Positions 53,928-64,000 of a stretch of DNA of 64,000 bases are shown one piece after another; the stretch's first letter is position 1; the number at the start of each line of letters is the position of its first letter. The stretch covers positions 25,583,684 to 25,647,683 of the forward strand of contig OZ035961.1 in assembly GCA_964034945.1 (NCBI GenBank), read 5' to 3'. The notes below the pieces were generated by a model. That model saw only the letters and a list, made by a program, of their open reading frames with translations. It ran no database searches and had not been told where the DNA came from. Both the position numbers and the translations under genes were made by a program. This DNA is from Chrysopilus asiliformis. Lineage: Eukaryota > Arthropoda > Insecta > Diptera > Rhagionidae.

Positions 53928-55529
53928 TAATTATAGGTAAGACTTTTACATAAGATCAATTTCGCTTTCGGGCTATCCACTTAAGCTTTTCCAGTACTAT
54001 CTTTTCAGGTTACCGAATCGAAATTTTACGCAAATACTAAAACTTTCCGTTTCTTATTAACAACCAGTTTTAGTATGCCACTAACTAAGGTTATTGCTTC
54101 GCTAAATTTTATCTCGGTAGAACAATTTATTTGGTGTGGTTAAACAAATAAATTACATGATTTTTTACGATATATTTAGTTTGTTTTTCCACTAAAAAGT
54201 ATGAAATAAATTTTTTCACATTAAATTTTTCATAAAATTTTTCAATAGACGGAAAATGTGACTTGCTACATGAGACTTAATTTGATTTAAGATGTACATA
54301 TTATACGGATATTGCTTCGATTTCATATTTAAAAATACAAGAATACCCATTACGCTAGTTTATAGAAACAATTTGGTTTTTTTTGGCTCCCAATTAGACA
54401 GTATTTGAAATCTAAAATTATACAAAACTATTTTGTTGATTTTTAGTGCTTTAATATTTTTCAAGTCGGTTTTTTTTATTATAGTAAAATTTCTTTTATT
54501 TTATATAAAAAATTCAATAAATTTCGTGCAAAAACAGACTAAGGGTGATCTTAGAATATAAATTATGCGCACCCATTTTTTTTTGTAAATGCCTAATACC
54601 AATAATGTGATATGGATGTTGAAACTAAATGTCTATATATACAAATTTCATCTCCTTTTTTTCCCTTAAAATATAAATTTCCAATGCTTTTATCTTTGTT
54701 TGGCTCCATCTGCGTTAATTCAATAGTAGATTCTTAATTCGGGTAATACAGTCTGACAACATGACGGATCACCGACTGTTTTTCTCGCCCTCCCAACTCG
54801 GTTCCAGCATGTCTTTCTTTCCTTTTCAATATATTTTTTCGTACTTTTTCTTGCTTGCCTTTTTTCCAGACTTTTCTCTTTGGAAAATACTTGAATGGCA
54901 CACGTTCAATTCTCACATGCACACATATATGACATTTTGGTGAAATCATGTCATGAAATAAAAATGAAAATATTTCCTTTTTCTGGCTATATTGATATTT
55001 TACATGGTTTTTTTCCCTCACAGAATCATGAAAATAATGAATTATTAAATGTGTGCAAAAAATTGTTGCAAAGAATTAACATTTTAGTGAAAAGGGGAAT
55101 TAAAGGAAATTCCAAGAATGATATTTTCACATTTTTTGATCAAATTTATTGAAGAGGATCTTTAGTGTTAAAGTTTATTTTTGCAAAAGCTACAAAAATT
55201 AATTTTTATTGTGTTAAACACCCAAGAAAACTGGGATATGTTATATTGTTAGAGTTTTAGGATGGTCTCCAAAGGAATTTTGAATAAGTTTTTGCAAATG
55301 AAAAAAAATTGAACGCTTAAAATCTACTTCTGCTGTTGAAGGGTTGCAACAAAGCCTAACAAATGTTGCAATTCTTGCAAGGTTGTAATCTATTGTATGT
55401 AAAGCTGTATATGTACGCAGCAGTTACGAAACCTCAATTGAAAAGAGGCCCTGTCCCATTTGGGGATTTAGCGCCATGAAGAAAAAGAAACCATTATGAG
55501 ACCACTAAATTAAAATGCTTTTTTCCTAA
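53928..55529. other. presumed lab intron, AT-rich
   Basis: No feature supported. 54730-54960 is slightly GC-richer and pyrimidine-rich (CTTTCTTTCCTTTTC). Confidence 0.35.
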
Positions 55530-56364
55530 ATTGGATCTCCATTACTGAAGCATTCGACGTGTGCAAAAAATTGCATATAAATAGAAAGAGACAAATCTCT
55601 GTAATTGTCAGTGGGAAAGACAGAAGACGAACGCGATGTTTTTATAGGTAGTTTTATAGGATATACGTCATAGGAATTTGAACCTTATTCCATGATCACA
55701 ACACTCAACTTTCAAACATTAGCTAGACTTCAAAAAAATCTCTCAACCGTGTGACAGTTGACATCGTCTTTAAATATTGTAATAAAATGGATTCGGATTG
55801 CAAAAAATTACTAATCGATATAATTTTCGATGAAGATAGCACAAGTGACAGTGACAATGAAGACCGTGTCGTAAAAAAAAGAGAAAGTTCTGGGTTCATG
55901 AATATTACAAGGATCGGGGCCTAAATGGGGCATTTGTGAGCGTTTTTGGAGCATTACGTTGTATACGCGATCCGAGTTTCTTCTGCAAATATTTGCGAAT
56001 GACGGCCACACAATTTGAAGAGCTTCTCCAAATGGTTGGGCCATTAATTGAGAAGCAAGTAGTGATTCGCGAACCACTATGCGTAATTTTACAGCAGTCA
56101 AACAAGAAATGTCAAAACACAACTTAAATGTATTGGACCTCACTATTTGTTTACGGATAATGTGTGAGTTTAATTTTATAGTTGCACACGATCTTTATAG
56201 GAAAAGTTAAAGTCGTTCAACTTCATCTACAAATGCGACATCTGGCGACGTATTGCATTTTTTTTGCACCAGTTGTTCTCTCTCTTTTTTACGAAGGCCT
56301 TTTTACGTAAGTGTGTCTCTATATTTTTGCACACGTCGAATGCTTCAGTAATGGAGATCCACCA
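55530..56364 (+). mobile_element. PIF/Harbinger element, internally deleted
   Basis: Long inverted ends GGATCTCCATTACTGAAGCA then TTCGACGTGTGCAAAAA (37 bp or more, identical at both ends). TAA at 55527-55529 and 56365-56367 fits the TWA target duplication. Inside is a frameshifted N-terminal transposase fragment. At 835 bp it lacks the DDE catalytic region. Confidence 0.82.
55787..56127 (+). pseudogene. PIF/Harbinger transposase N-terminal fragment, frameshifted and truncated
   Basis: Frame from ATG 55787 gives an acidic start (DEDSTSDSDNEDRVVKK) that meets TAA at 55922. A second frame, entered near the A8 run at 55873-55880, reads KFWVHEYYKDRGLNGAF and later MTATQFEELLQMVGPLIEKQ, the conserved R-x-F-W-V-H and FxxLLxxVGPxIxKQ motifs of Harbinger-type transposases upstream of the DDE domain. 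After REPLC the similarity stops, at an internal deletion. A one-base length change in the A run explains the frameshift. Confidence 0.75.
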
Positions 56365-56444
56365 TAAGTCCCTACATAATGGAAAGGTGTAAAGAAGTTA
56401 TTCTTTTTAAAATTTAATTTTGATGCAATGTATTTTCGATTTTT

Positions 56445-57130
56445 ACTTTCCTCTTCCATAGAGGCAAATAAGGTATTTGTAACGAAGACCAACTCGAGAA
56501 CGGAGTCAGATAGAATGTCTCAAATCGGTACGAAAACCGTTTCATACAGAATTATGAGGATGTCCTAGCAACTGTCTGTCGGTCTCTCATTTGAAGGTAT
56601 CTTGAATAACTCGAGAATGCGTTGACCTAGCGACTTGAATTTTTGTATAAATATGTTTTACGAAAATCGTAGTCTTCTATAAACTTTTGGTAAAGTAACC
56701 GTATTTATAACGGGTACCTCCTATATAATATTCGTGGTAAAATGCAGTTTTTTGAAAATTTCTCGAAATCAATGCGCTTTTGTAAAAAAGTACATATAAC
56801 CAAATTCAAAGGAAATAAAATTTTCTACATTTTTTGTTGTAACGGTTTTTACGTATCTCTAACGGTTCTCAACATATTAAAAAAAATTTTTTTTTTGAAA
56901 ATTTCTCGAAAACTTGGGAAAAAATGAATGTTACAAAATTTAAAGAAAATACAATTTTCCATATTTTTTTCCTTTCAAGGTTTTTACGAGATATGTGAAA
57001 AAATATTATTTTTATATGTTTTTTTCGAAACTAAATATTGTAGAGGAAAGTTTTGTGTTGATCACAATTGATATTTTTTATTATATAATAAGTTATATCT
57101 CGGTGACCATAACGTCATTTGTTTCGAAGG
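56445..57130 (+). repeat. repeat family B, longest plus-strand copy
   Basis: CTTTCCTCTTCCATAGAGGC start, GACCAACTCGAGAACGGAGT, CAACTGTCTGTCGGTCTCTC, ACTCGAGAATGCGTTGACCT, TAGCGACTTGAATTTTTGTA, repeated TTTGAAAATTTCTCGAAA blocks, and GTTTTGTGTTGATCACAATT near the end. No coding capacity; class unknown. Confidence 0.72.
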
Positions 57131-57149
57131 ACAGTCTTTTATTTAATTA

Positions 57150-57655
57150 AAACTAGCTTGCATACCCGTCGTTGCCGGGTTAAGTTTTTTCAAATTTGTT
57201 TTTTTGACGGTCTATGTTGGAGCTAAACTTCAGACCAATCGGCTCGGTGGTTTCCCCGCGAAAGGGTAACATAGAGGAAGAGCTAAGTTTCGAGATCACT
57301 TTATCCCCTCCCCTTACTCCCCCACATATCGGGCTACTTTTTAATGGGTCTATGTTGGGGCTGGACCCCCGACGAACATATATGCCAAATTTCAGGTCAA
57401 TCGGTTCAGTAGTTTCCCCGCGAAAGAGTAACATAGCGCAAAAATTAAGTTTCGAAATCACTTTACCCCCTCCCCTTACTCCCCCACCCCTCGCGGTACT
57501 TTTCCGTATGCCTATGTTGGAACCAGAACTACCACAGACACTCATGCCAAATTTCAAGTCAATCGGTTCAGCCGTTTTTGCGTGAAAGAGGAACAGACAG
57601 ACAGACAGACACCAACTCATTTTTATATACATTTTTATGTATTAGTATGATTTAG
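57150..57655 (+). repeat. repeat family D, copy 2
   Basis: Starts AACTAGCTTGCATACCCGTC then GTTGCCGGGTTAAG, has three TTTCCCCGCGAAA-type units, two TACTCCCCCACMYMTCG blocks, GCGTGAAAGAGGAACAGACA and a tail ending ATTAGTATGAT. Longer at its 5' end than the copy at 34430. Confidence 0.72.
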
Positions 57656-58929
57656 TTTCTAAAATGGCCGTTTTGCGCGGAAAATGGTTTTCGCTTGAGA
57701 TAGCTTGAGAATGAATTAAGCTAAAGATTTGAAGACGATTTTTGTGAATTGAAAATCTTTGATTCCCGGGAAAAACACTACATACTTTTGTATAGAGCCA
57801 CTATGTGTACTTGATTTGAAAATGTTGTAATTGGAATTTTTTATAAAAACAATTCAACACTACAGCCCGGACTAGATAAGAAAGTAAAAACATCAAAATT
57901 TCAATTTTGTAACTAAATATTATCACTATTGAAAACCCTTCACACAAAAGTCGTTATAATAATCATCCCTGGGTTTCGGCTAATTCCCCTGCAAGGTAAG
58001 ATTTTGATTTTGAATTTCAATAACGTGAAGGTAATAAAATTGATCTGGCAAACGAATTTTCTTGAGTGCTTTCTCTTCTACCTTTGACAAGCCTTCAAAA
58101 ATTTATTGTCATATTTCGGGTGCCATCATCATCATCATCCCCATTTACCAGACTTATTTTGCTGTTGTATAAAAGTACATACCTAATATTTTACCATAAG
58201 TCACTCACTGCACTGTTTCTTGTGTACTTACGATAATAAAATTTTCGTTGATGAGACTTTAATGCCAGTAAAGATGGCGCCTCAATTTCAATGACAAAAT
58301 ATGATTAAAAGGTGTGGTGTAGCCATGGGATGATTATGTACGGCTTATACCTACTTATAGTTAAAATAGAATGGAACGTAGTAGATACCAGCCTAGATCG
58401 AAAACGTACACTGATAATGAGATAAAATTGATATTGGTCGGATTAAAAGGATGATAGTTGATAACAGATGACATTTAAGAGTTATTACGTGTGATTTTTA
58501 CTTTAAGTTTTCATAGAAAAACATGTAATACAATGAAAACAAGATAAGCATAATCACTGGGATTTGCTTTGATTTTATATATTAAAGGATAATAATTTCG
58601 GATAGATATTATTGAACTGATTACAGGTTTAAACCCTTCTCCTTAAGCATTGGGGAATTTCAAGGGTGTGTAATGAATCAAGGTTTTGTTAGATTGCTTG
58701 AGAAATAGTTCAAGACCAAGGAATTGATTAACTCTTGGACTGAATTTTTCGAAAAAACAAGCATTAAGAATTAGACCATATCTTGTGTAAAAGATTCTTT
58801 GAAAACATGGCCGCTAAGTGAAAACAAAGTGTTTGTTATGGAAACGTTACCTGGTTTTAAGAATCAAAATCTTCGAAAAAATGGAAAATATTAAAAAACC
58901 GACATCGAAGGTTACATGAAAGGTTTATG
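57656..58929. other. presumed lab intron
   Basis: A (CAT)n stretch at 58122-58138. Otherwise AT-rich unique sequence with no supported feature. Confidence 0.35.
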
Positions 58930-58975
58930 AAAAACTAGCTTGCATACCCGTCGTTGCCTGGTTAAGTTTTTTGCA
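58930..58975 (+). repeat. family D 5' fragment
   Basis: AAACTAGCTTGCATACCCGT then CGTTGCCTGGTTAAGTTTTTT matches the first bases of the 57150 copy; the body is missing. Confidence 0.6.
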
Positions 58976-60069
58976 TAAGTTTTAGAATACGAAAAAAACC
59001 GGAAAGAACTTAAAAACTTTAGAATTTTATTGGACTTTTCTGTTTCAAAAAAGAAAATAATTTTAGAAGTAACTGGCGAAGGAGACAAATGGACATACGA
59101 AGAGACAAAGAAGTTTTTTTTTATAAAGGTCAATTTTTCCTCATAAAAATATTTTACTACTTTTAGCAATGAAAACTAAATCATTTAATGAAAAATACCT
59201 CTACGGGTTTTTTAAAAAAATTATTTGATGGATAGTTAAATAATTTAATAAAGATTGCATTTTTATCCTTACAAGAATTTCACAAAATCGGCTTGTCGAA
59301 AGCACATAAAATGATAATAAAATGATGATTAAAACATTGAATTTTATTAGACTATTATCGGAAATTACAAAAAAAAATCTTTCAGATCACAGAAAAAATG
59401 TCACAGATTTTTTTTTTAAATTTTCCGAAAGAAAAACTTTATTCATTTAATATTTTTACAGCAGTCTGAATAGTCGGAAGCCATTTTGTACTTGTTTGTC
59501 TTCTTTTCATTTTTATATGTGATCGATATATAGGTGTATTTGTTGCAGTTAATATTATTATAATATGATTTTTTTGTGAAGTAGTTATATATTCGCTCAT
59601 ATGCTATAGCATAGATGATTTTCATGTGTGAGTATCAACTCGTCTATCCATAATAGAAATGTAGCTGAAGAGCACTTTTTTTTTGTTGTTCCTTACATAA
59701 GTTCCTTTGTGTCGAAATGTATGAGGGAATTGAGCTGTCAATCCAAAAAGGTCCAGTACACAACCCTCGTTTTATTTGTTCGCCATTTCAGTATTTTTTC
59801 CCGATATTTTCCTTGTCCTTAAATTCTACCTCCCATTGCTTCACATCCTTCAACACAATGCGAGCTAATTCCGTGAATATAACATGGGGATTTGGGACTG
59901 AAGTGAAATGTCGTTGATTTAGGTGAAGTATCCAGACTTTATTTTTAAAAATGGCTGAAGAAGGCATTAAAAAACTTTCAAGATTTTTTACGGGTTAGAA
60001 TTGAAAAGCTAATTTCAATTTTTCCGGTTTTAAAGGGGAAAACATTAAGATGTTAGGAAGGAATTTCTC
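58976..60069. other. presumed lab intron, AT-rich
   Basis: No element defined. TGATGGATAG at 59226-59235 fits the TGATNNATRG type of Hox/Exd site but such short matches arise by chance. Confidence 0.3.
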
Positions 60070-60290
60070 TCAACATAGTTTATTCTTTGACATTTGGTTA
60101 AATGGATTTTTCTCAAAAGCGCATAGTTTTCGAGAAGTTTAAAAAAACTGTATTCAAAAAAAATATATATGAGGGTACCAGTTAGAAACGTTACTTTTCC
60201 AAAAGTTGACAGAAAACTACGATTTTCATAGAACTCATTTACAAAAAATTTGAAGTGACTAGCTCAACGCCTTCTCGGGTGTGGTTGTGC
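60070..60290 (-). repeat. family B fragment, reverse orientation
   Basis: Complement of family B: GAGCTAGTCACTTCAAATTT, GAAAATCGTAGTTTTCTGTC, TGGAAAAGTAACG and TTCTCGAAAACTATGCGC read on the minus strand. Confidence 0.6.
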
Positions 60291-60640
60291 TTTGTATATC
60301 CAGTCTTCTCACGCAAACGGACCACTCCTTCGACCCCCCCCCCCCCCCCCCTGCTTCAAACAAACGAAACCGATTGCTTCCAATTCTTTTTGAAAACGTT
60401 GAGTCGTATTGAAAAATTTAGGACGGTAAAATGGGCTTAAAATGGGATTTTACATAACCCACCCATATATCAAAAGCCAGCTGAACCATTCCTTTCCACT
60501 CCCCCACACAAATGGAATATTTTTTTTCTATTTTCTCGAAAACGGTGCATCGTATAGAAAATGATTTTTTTTAATAAAAAGTTTGTCCTCATATAGAGCA
60601 TTTGACGTTTTTCCCCTGGCAATTGTTGGTAAAGATGTGT
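60291..60640 (-). repeat. family A fragment with an 18-base C run
   Basis: Complement of family A monomers: ACTCCCCCACACAAATGGAA, TTTTCTCGAAAACGGTGCAT, GACGTTTTTCCCCTGGCAAT. The G-rich block has become a run of 18 C at 60334-60351. Confidence 0.65.
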
Positions 60641-60999
60641 CGAATCGCTCGTCAAAAATTGTGACAAAAATAGTGGAATATACTAGTACAAGAAATTTAA
60701 AAAAAATTAATCAGTAAATTCTAATTTTTTTTCGTGCGTCTTTATTCAGAAAGGATTTTTTTTCTCTGCACTAAATCAACTCATGTTATAAAAGTTTTAC
60801 TGCATTTATAATTGCTCGCTGCTGCTGACCCCATGAACATATTTTGCTAAGGAGCAAAGTAATGTTACTTTGACATTGACATTCCACACGAAAAAAAAGA
60901 AAACAAAGAATGAATAGAAAAAAAACCTAAAAATAAAAGCCTTGGTTATAACGGACGCTAAATATGATATTTTACTTTTTTCTTTACTGACTTTTTGTT
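60641..60999. other. presumed lab intron, AT-rich
   Basis: Nothing supported. Confidence 0.35.
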
Positions 61000-61570
61000 T
61001 TGGCTAATCGCCGCGTCCTATTTCCATTTTGGATCCTTGTCACGAAAATTGGGTTTTCCTTTTTGAAAGTCTCGCACGCAACTGTCGGTTTGAATGGTAA
61101 TGCCATAGTCCTTAAACTATGGGATTCGCACGTTCGTTAGCCAGTTTTAATGTTGGGTGGCTGGACGTCATTGCCGATATGACGGCCTAACTACCACCTA
61201 GACTGGTCTACCCTTTTAAAGTTTACTGTACTGTACTTGGGTTTCACTTCAGTTTTAGAATTCATCAGACTGAACCATGCTGGCTCAGACCAAACCGCGA
61301 GATATCAGAAAATAAAAGGAATAAAAAAAAATCGTTGAAACTTTAGACCATTGGAATTGTTGAGGAGTCAGGGTGGTTTGGGGTTGGCTAATTAATTCAT
61401 TTGTCACGGAGTTAATAAGCTCAACTACGCCACTTCTATGTACGACTGTTTACGTCCGTGTACGTGTTTATGTTAAACGGGAGTAATTAATTTTATTTTT
61501 GGTGCTTTTATTGCGCTCACTCGCCTACTGATTCATAGTTTTGATATAAGAAGCCGCCGAATACTAACGA
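61000..61570. promoter_or_regulatory. unique GC-richer island, candidate regulatory DNA
   Basis: Repeat-free, balanced composition. Features: a short inverted repeat CATAGTCCTTAAACTATG (61111-61128), a GACGTCATTGCC motif, homeodomain-like GAGTAATTAATTTTATTT (61472) and TTTTATTGCGCTCACTCG (61507). No repeat or coding frame. Confidence 0.3.
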
Positions 61571-62055
61571 GGGGAATTCAAAGAAAAGGGGATTAAACAA
61601 TTTTCAGATGATTTGCTTAAATATCACCCCTTATAGTAAGTGCCTTTTTCCCAATCAGTGCCATAAAATTTTCTAAGGAAATCAAAATTGTTTTGTATTT
61701 CAGTTGCCTTCGAAGTGAATCCGAGTCACTGAAAATCTTGAAGTCGAAAATGTTAATGAAAACATATAGATATTTATGACTAATTGCAAGTTGGTATAAA
61801 TGTATGATATGGAAAATAAATGTATGATATGGAGTATTTATAAATAATTTTATTTTAGAGAAAAAATTGGTCATATGGATAAAATCATTGTTAAATTAAT
61901 AATTTTTTTTCCTATATCCGCCAACAAAACTAATTTTGTTAAATTAAGTTTGTTAAATTTGTTAAATTAATTTTGTTAAATGAGTAAAATGGTCAAAAGG
62001 ATAAAATCATGGTTAAATTAACCAACTTTTTGTTAAAATCACAAAAAATTGTCAA
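61571..62055. other. presumed lab intron; TTAAATT-rich low-complexity tract
   Basis: 61890-62040 repeats TTGTTAAATTA units. It leads into the foldback at 62080. Confidence 0.45.
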
Positions 62056-62079
62056 TTGGAACAAATATTTTTTGAAATA

Positions 62080-62213
62080 ATCACCCCGATTGCGAGTGTC
62101 GTGTCGTTTTCGACAAAAGTCGTTTTACGTGTTGTTGTTGGTAGAAAAACACTAACAACAACACGTAAAACGACTCTTGTCGAAAACGACACGACACTCG
62201 CAATCGGGATGAT
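62080..62213. repeat. foldback: 63-bp arms, 8-base loop
   Basis: Left arm 62080-62142 and right arm 62151-62213 are reverse complements with 3 mismatches (CGATTGCGAGTGTCGTGTCG outermost, TTACGTGTTGTTGTT innermost). A wider weak pair TTGGAACAA (62056) and TTGTTCCAA (62277) may mark element ends. GC-richer than its surroundings. Confidence 0.85.
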
Positions 62214-62399
62214 TGTTATTTTAATGACAAAAAATTTTCAAATAATTCTTTTATTAATTTAACAAAAAAAAAATCGTTGTTCCAATATTAAAAGTGTTTT
62301 AATAAATGGACAATTCGTATAATAGGTTAAAAATTGTGATTTCGTAAGTGTCCGCTTGTGGGAGTTTTCACTGCATATTTAAAATGATAAATTCTTAAA

Positions 62400-63140
62400 C
62401 AGATGAACGGAAAGTTTTTTTTTAACAGAATTGGAATTAAAATATGGAAAATGTGTCGGTCTGTCAGTCTGTCGATCTATCGGTCTATTGGTCTATCGGT
62501 CTGTCGGTCTATCGGTCTGTCTGTCCATCTGTCTGTCTGTCTGTCTATCAGTCTGTCTGTCTGTCTATCCGTCTGTCTGTATGTCGGTCTGTCTGTCTGT
62601 TAGTCTGTCTGTCTATCGGTCTGTCTGTTTGTCTGTCTATCAGCCTGCCTGTCCGTTTATCTGTCTGTCTGTTTATCTGTCTGTCTGTTTATCTGTCTGT
62701 CTGTTTTTCTGTCTGTCTGTTTTCTGTCTGTCTGTTTATCTGTCTGTCTGTTTATTTGTCCGTCTGTCTGTGTGTCGGTCTACCGCTCTGCCGGTCTGTA
62801 CGATGTACGTATCTTAAATAACTGGAGAACTCAACGTGTTAGGACTTGAAGGACTTGAAGAACTTGAAATTTTTTGTGGATGAGTTTTCCCAAAATCGTA
62901 CTTCTCTATCAACTTTGGGAAAAGTAACGGTTTTTTTTTGATAGAATACAGTTTTTTCAAAATTTTCTCAAAAATTATGCGCCTTTTGAAAAAACGGATA
63001 TAAAATTTTCTAAATTTTTTGCTTAAAAGGTGTTTATGTATCTTTAATGGTTCTTCAGATATTTGAAATAAATAGTTTCTTAGAAATTTCTCAAAAACCA
63101 TGCACTTTTGAGAAAAACTGTGTACACCCAAATTAAACTG
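62400..63140 (+). repeat. repeat family B copy with expanded microsatellite
   Basis: Left of the array: TTTTTTTAACAGAATTGGAA; right: GATGTACGTATCTTAAATAA, a GGACTTGAA triplication, GAGTTTTCCCAAAATCGTAC and AAATTTCTCAAAAACCATGC. The GACA/CTGT core that is about 10-20 bases in other copies is a 345-bp array here. Confidence 0.72.
62455..62799 (+). repeat. (GTCT)n-type tetranucleotide array, 345 bp
   Basis: Mixed GTCT, ATCT, GTCG and GTTT units of constant 4-base period. It leaves all three plus-strand frames open, giving Ser/Cys/Val/Leu-rich false ORFs. Confidence 0.92.
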
Positions 63141-63216
63141 AATTAAAAATTTACACATTAAAATTCCTTTCGGTTCCGGATTTTCATTTTTTTCAAATTA
63201 CGATTCGCTAGCGGTC

Positions 63217-63405
63217 ATGGTTTTGAAAAAAAAATGCGGTTTTCTCCTCCTGCACCCGATTTTGACTCTGGTTTTAACGTTACTTTTATTTCTGTTAATA
63301 TTTTACTGGCAACTTAGTCAACCCCGAACGCAACGTATCATATTTTGGAAACGTTGTCACGAAAATGCGTCCAGATTCATTGAAGAACTAATATCTAGAA
63401 ATTAG
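63217..63405 (+). CDS. small ORF, possible single-pass membrane peptide (62 residues)
   Basis: MVLKKKCGFLL then a hydrophobic run LTLVLTLLLFLLIFYW and a basic tail (RTQRIIFWKRC) to TAG. Lys-rich start and one transmembrane helix look protein-like. No homology recognised, no splice context, and the region is presumed intronic. Probably chance, but compact enough to list. Confidence 0.15.
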   Translation: MVLKKKCGFLLLHPILTLVLTLLLFLLIFYWQLSQPRTQRIIFWKRCHENASRFIEELISRN

Positions 63406-63419
63406 ATTAGTTTAGTGGT

Positions 63420-63780
63420 TAGCTGTTTAACCCTCTGTCTACCATTGGGGTCAATTGGACCCCACAGCGATAACATTCTTCTCTAATTCTAGTCGTAATA
63501 GTTTTTGGACTTTGTAACTTCTTGACATTCCCAAATAGCATTTTAAGCAGCAATTATGGTGTTCATCCCCATATTTCGTCACCATGCAAATCGCGGCGAT
63601 AAGCAATTTATGTCGCAAACACGTCGTTAGTTGTGCCAACGAGACGCGCAACGGCACCCATAGTGGGGAACACTTTTCAGCGGTTTGCGGCGCCGCAATT
63701 ATAACGACAGGGACGTAATTAGTTGCCTCATGCGCGAGCGTCATCTGACGGCATTATATCACACAATTACACAAATCATC
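63420..63780. promoter_or_regulatory. unique GC-rich island, strongest conserved-non-coding candidate
   Basis: Near-balanced composition, no repeat, no convincing coding frame (the long minus-strand frame at 63451-63744 lacks any motif). Contains homeodomain-like GACGTAATTAGTTGCC (63712), GCGGCGCCGCAATTATAAC, GCGTCATCTGACG and repeated CGTCGTTAG/CGACGACA-like half sites. The rest (63781-64000) is plain. Confidence 0.35.
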
Positions 63781-64000
63781 GAGCGGGTTTTCTTTCTCCC
63801 TCGAATGCTTGCTAGTAAACAGAGATGAACAAATAAAAACGTAAGCAGAAGACGAACGAGAAAAATCTAATGGCGACAAATTAATGGAAACTTTTGTGGA
63901 GTGTTATTTTATAATGGACTTTTCTTCCGGTTGCATGTCGTGATTTTAATTGCCATTAAAATTTTTCGACAATATTGGATCTGAAATTTAAACAGATTTT

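Larger units (their letters stand above)
37387..64000 (-). other. presumed upstream lab intron, possibly reaching the 5' exon or flank beyond
   Basis: The lab exon at 37386 starts in phase 1 after a good acceptor, so transcription must begin to the right. I searched the minus strand by eye for a YKWM-type coding sequence and found none. If the first exon lies past 64000 the intron exceeds 26.6 kb. It is a mosaic of transposons and repeats (listed separately) and unique islands. Confidence 0.5.

Noticed and set aside
57180..57632. 150- and 123-codon open frames on opposite strands, and similar ones at 34430-34859
   Set aside because: Both fall in family D repeats with tandem CCCCGCGAAA units; no domain, and both strands open.
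59226..59235. TGATGGATAG as a Labial/Extradenticle site
   Set aside because: Matches the expected type, but a single 10-mer is expected by chance in 64 kb of AT-rich DNA; kept only as a note.
62403..62821. Three overlapping open frames rich in Leu-Ser-Val-Cys
   Set aside because: Produced by the 4-base period of the CTGT array, which leaves all frames open; not proteins.
63451..63744. 97-codon minus-strand frame in the right-hand island
   Set aside because: No recognisable domain and no Hox1 N-terminal motif; the island looks non-coding.
1..64000. tRNA, rRNA, CRISPR arrays, Hox-cluster microRNAs, retroviral or LTR elements
   Set aside because: No cloverleaf with A and B boxes, no spaced direct repeats, no mir-10 or mir-993 seed-bearing hairpin, and no paired LTRs were seen by eye.

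Overview
The window is insect nuclear DNA: AT-rich, intron-containing and dense with transposon remnants. Two conserved developmental genes can be read with confidence, both on the minus strand. Order is not resolved; a fly-like insect is plausible but not proven. Positions 1-12969 hold the 5' part of an artichoke-type leucine-rich-repeat gene (atk). Eight coding exons join in frame with GT-AG boundaries and give a signal peptide, a cysteine-rich LRR cap and tandem LRRs (about 482 residues). The gene runs off the left edge. Positions 36617-37386 hold the two 3' coding exons of the Hox gene labial (lab). Its homeobox is split by an intron between homeodomain codons 44 and 45. The 5' exon of lab was not found, so 37387-64000 is probably the large upstream lab intron (over 26 kb) and possibly beyond. 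LAYOUT: 1-12969 atk, whose long introns carry TIR elements, including a 1.6-kb element with a decayed THAP-domain gene (10884-12477). 12970-36616 is intergenic, with nested transposons, three unique GC-richer islands (about 28860-29230, 31140-32420, 33210-33790) and two weak exon-like signals on the plus strand (18858-18960 and 29122-29210). 36617-37386 is lab. 37387-64000 is presumed intronic, a mosaic of MITEs, unclassified repeats and repeat-free islands (46380-46960, 50280-50440, 61000-61560, 63420-63780) that are the best candidates for lab regulatory DNA. MOBILE DNA: two non-autonomous hAT copies with 8-bp target duplications; a 272-bp MITE present twice and in one diverged copy, one copy inserted in a hAT element whose sister preserves the empty site; piggyBac-like TTAA MITEs; two PIF/Harbinger-type remnants, one with a transposase N-terminus and one with a MADF-domain fragment; near-perfect foldback elements at 17567-17948 and 62080-62213; and several interspersed repeat families that share a GACGGACAGACAGA-type core, one of which has expanded into a 345-bp tetranucleotide array. 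No tRNA, rRNA, CRISPR or bacterial feature was seen. The two main genes have no shared biochemical role: atk is an extracellular or cell-surface LRR protein and lab a head-specifying transcription factor.
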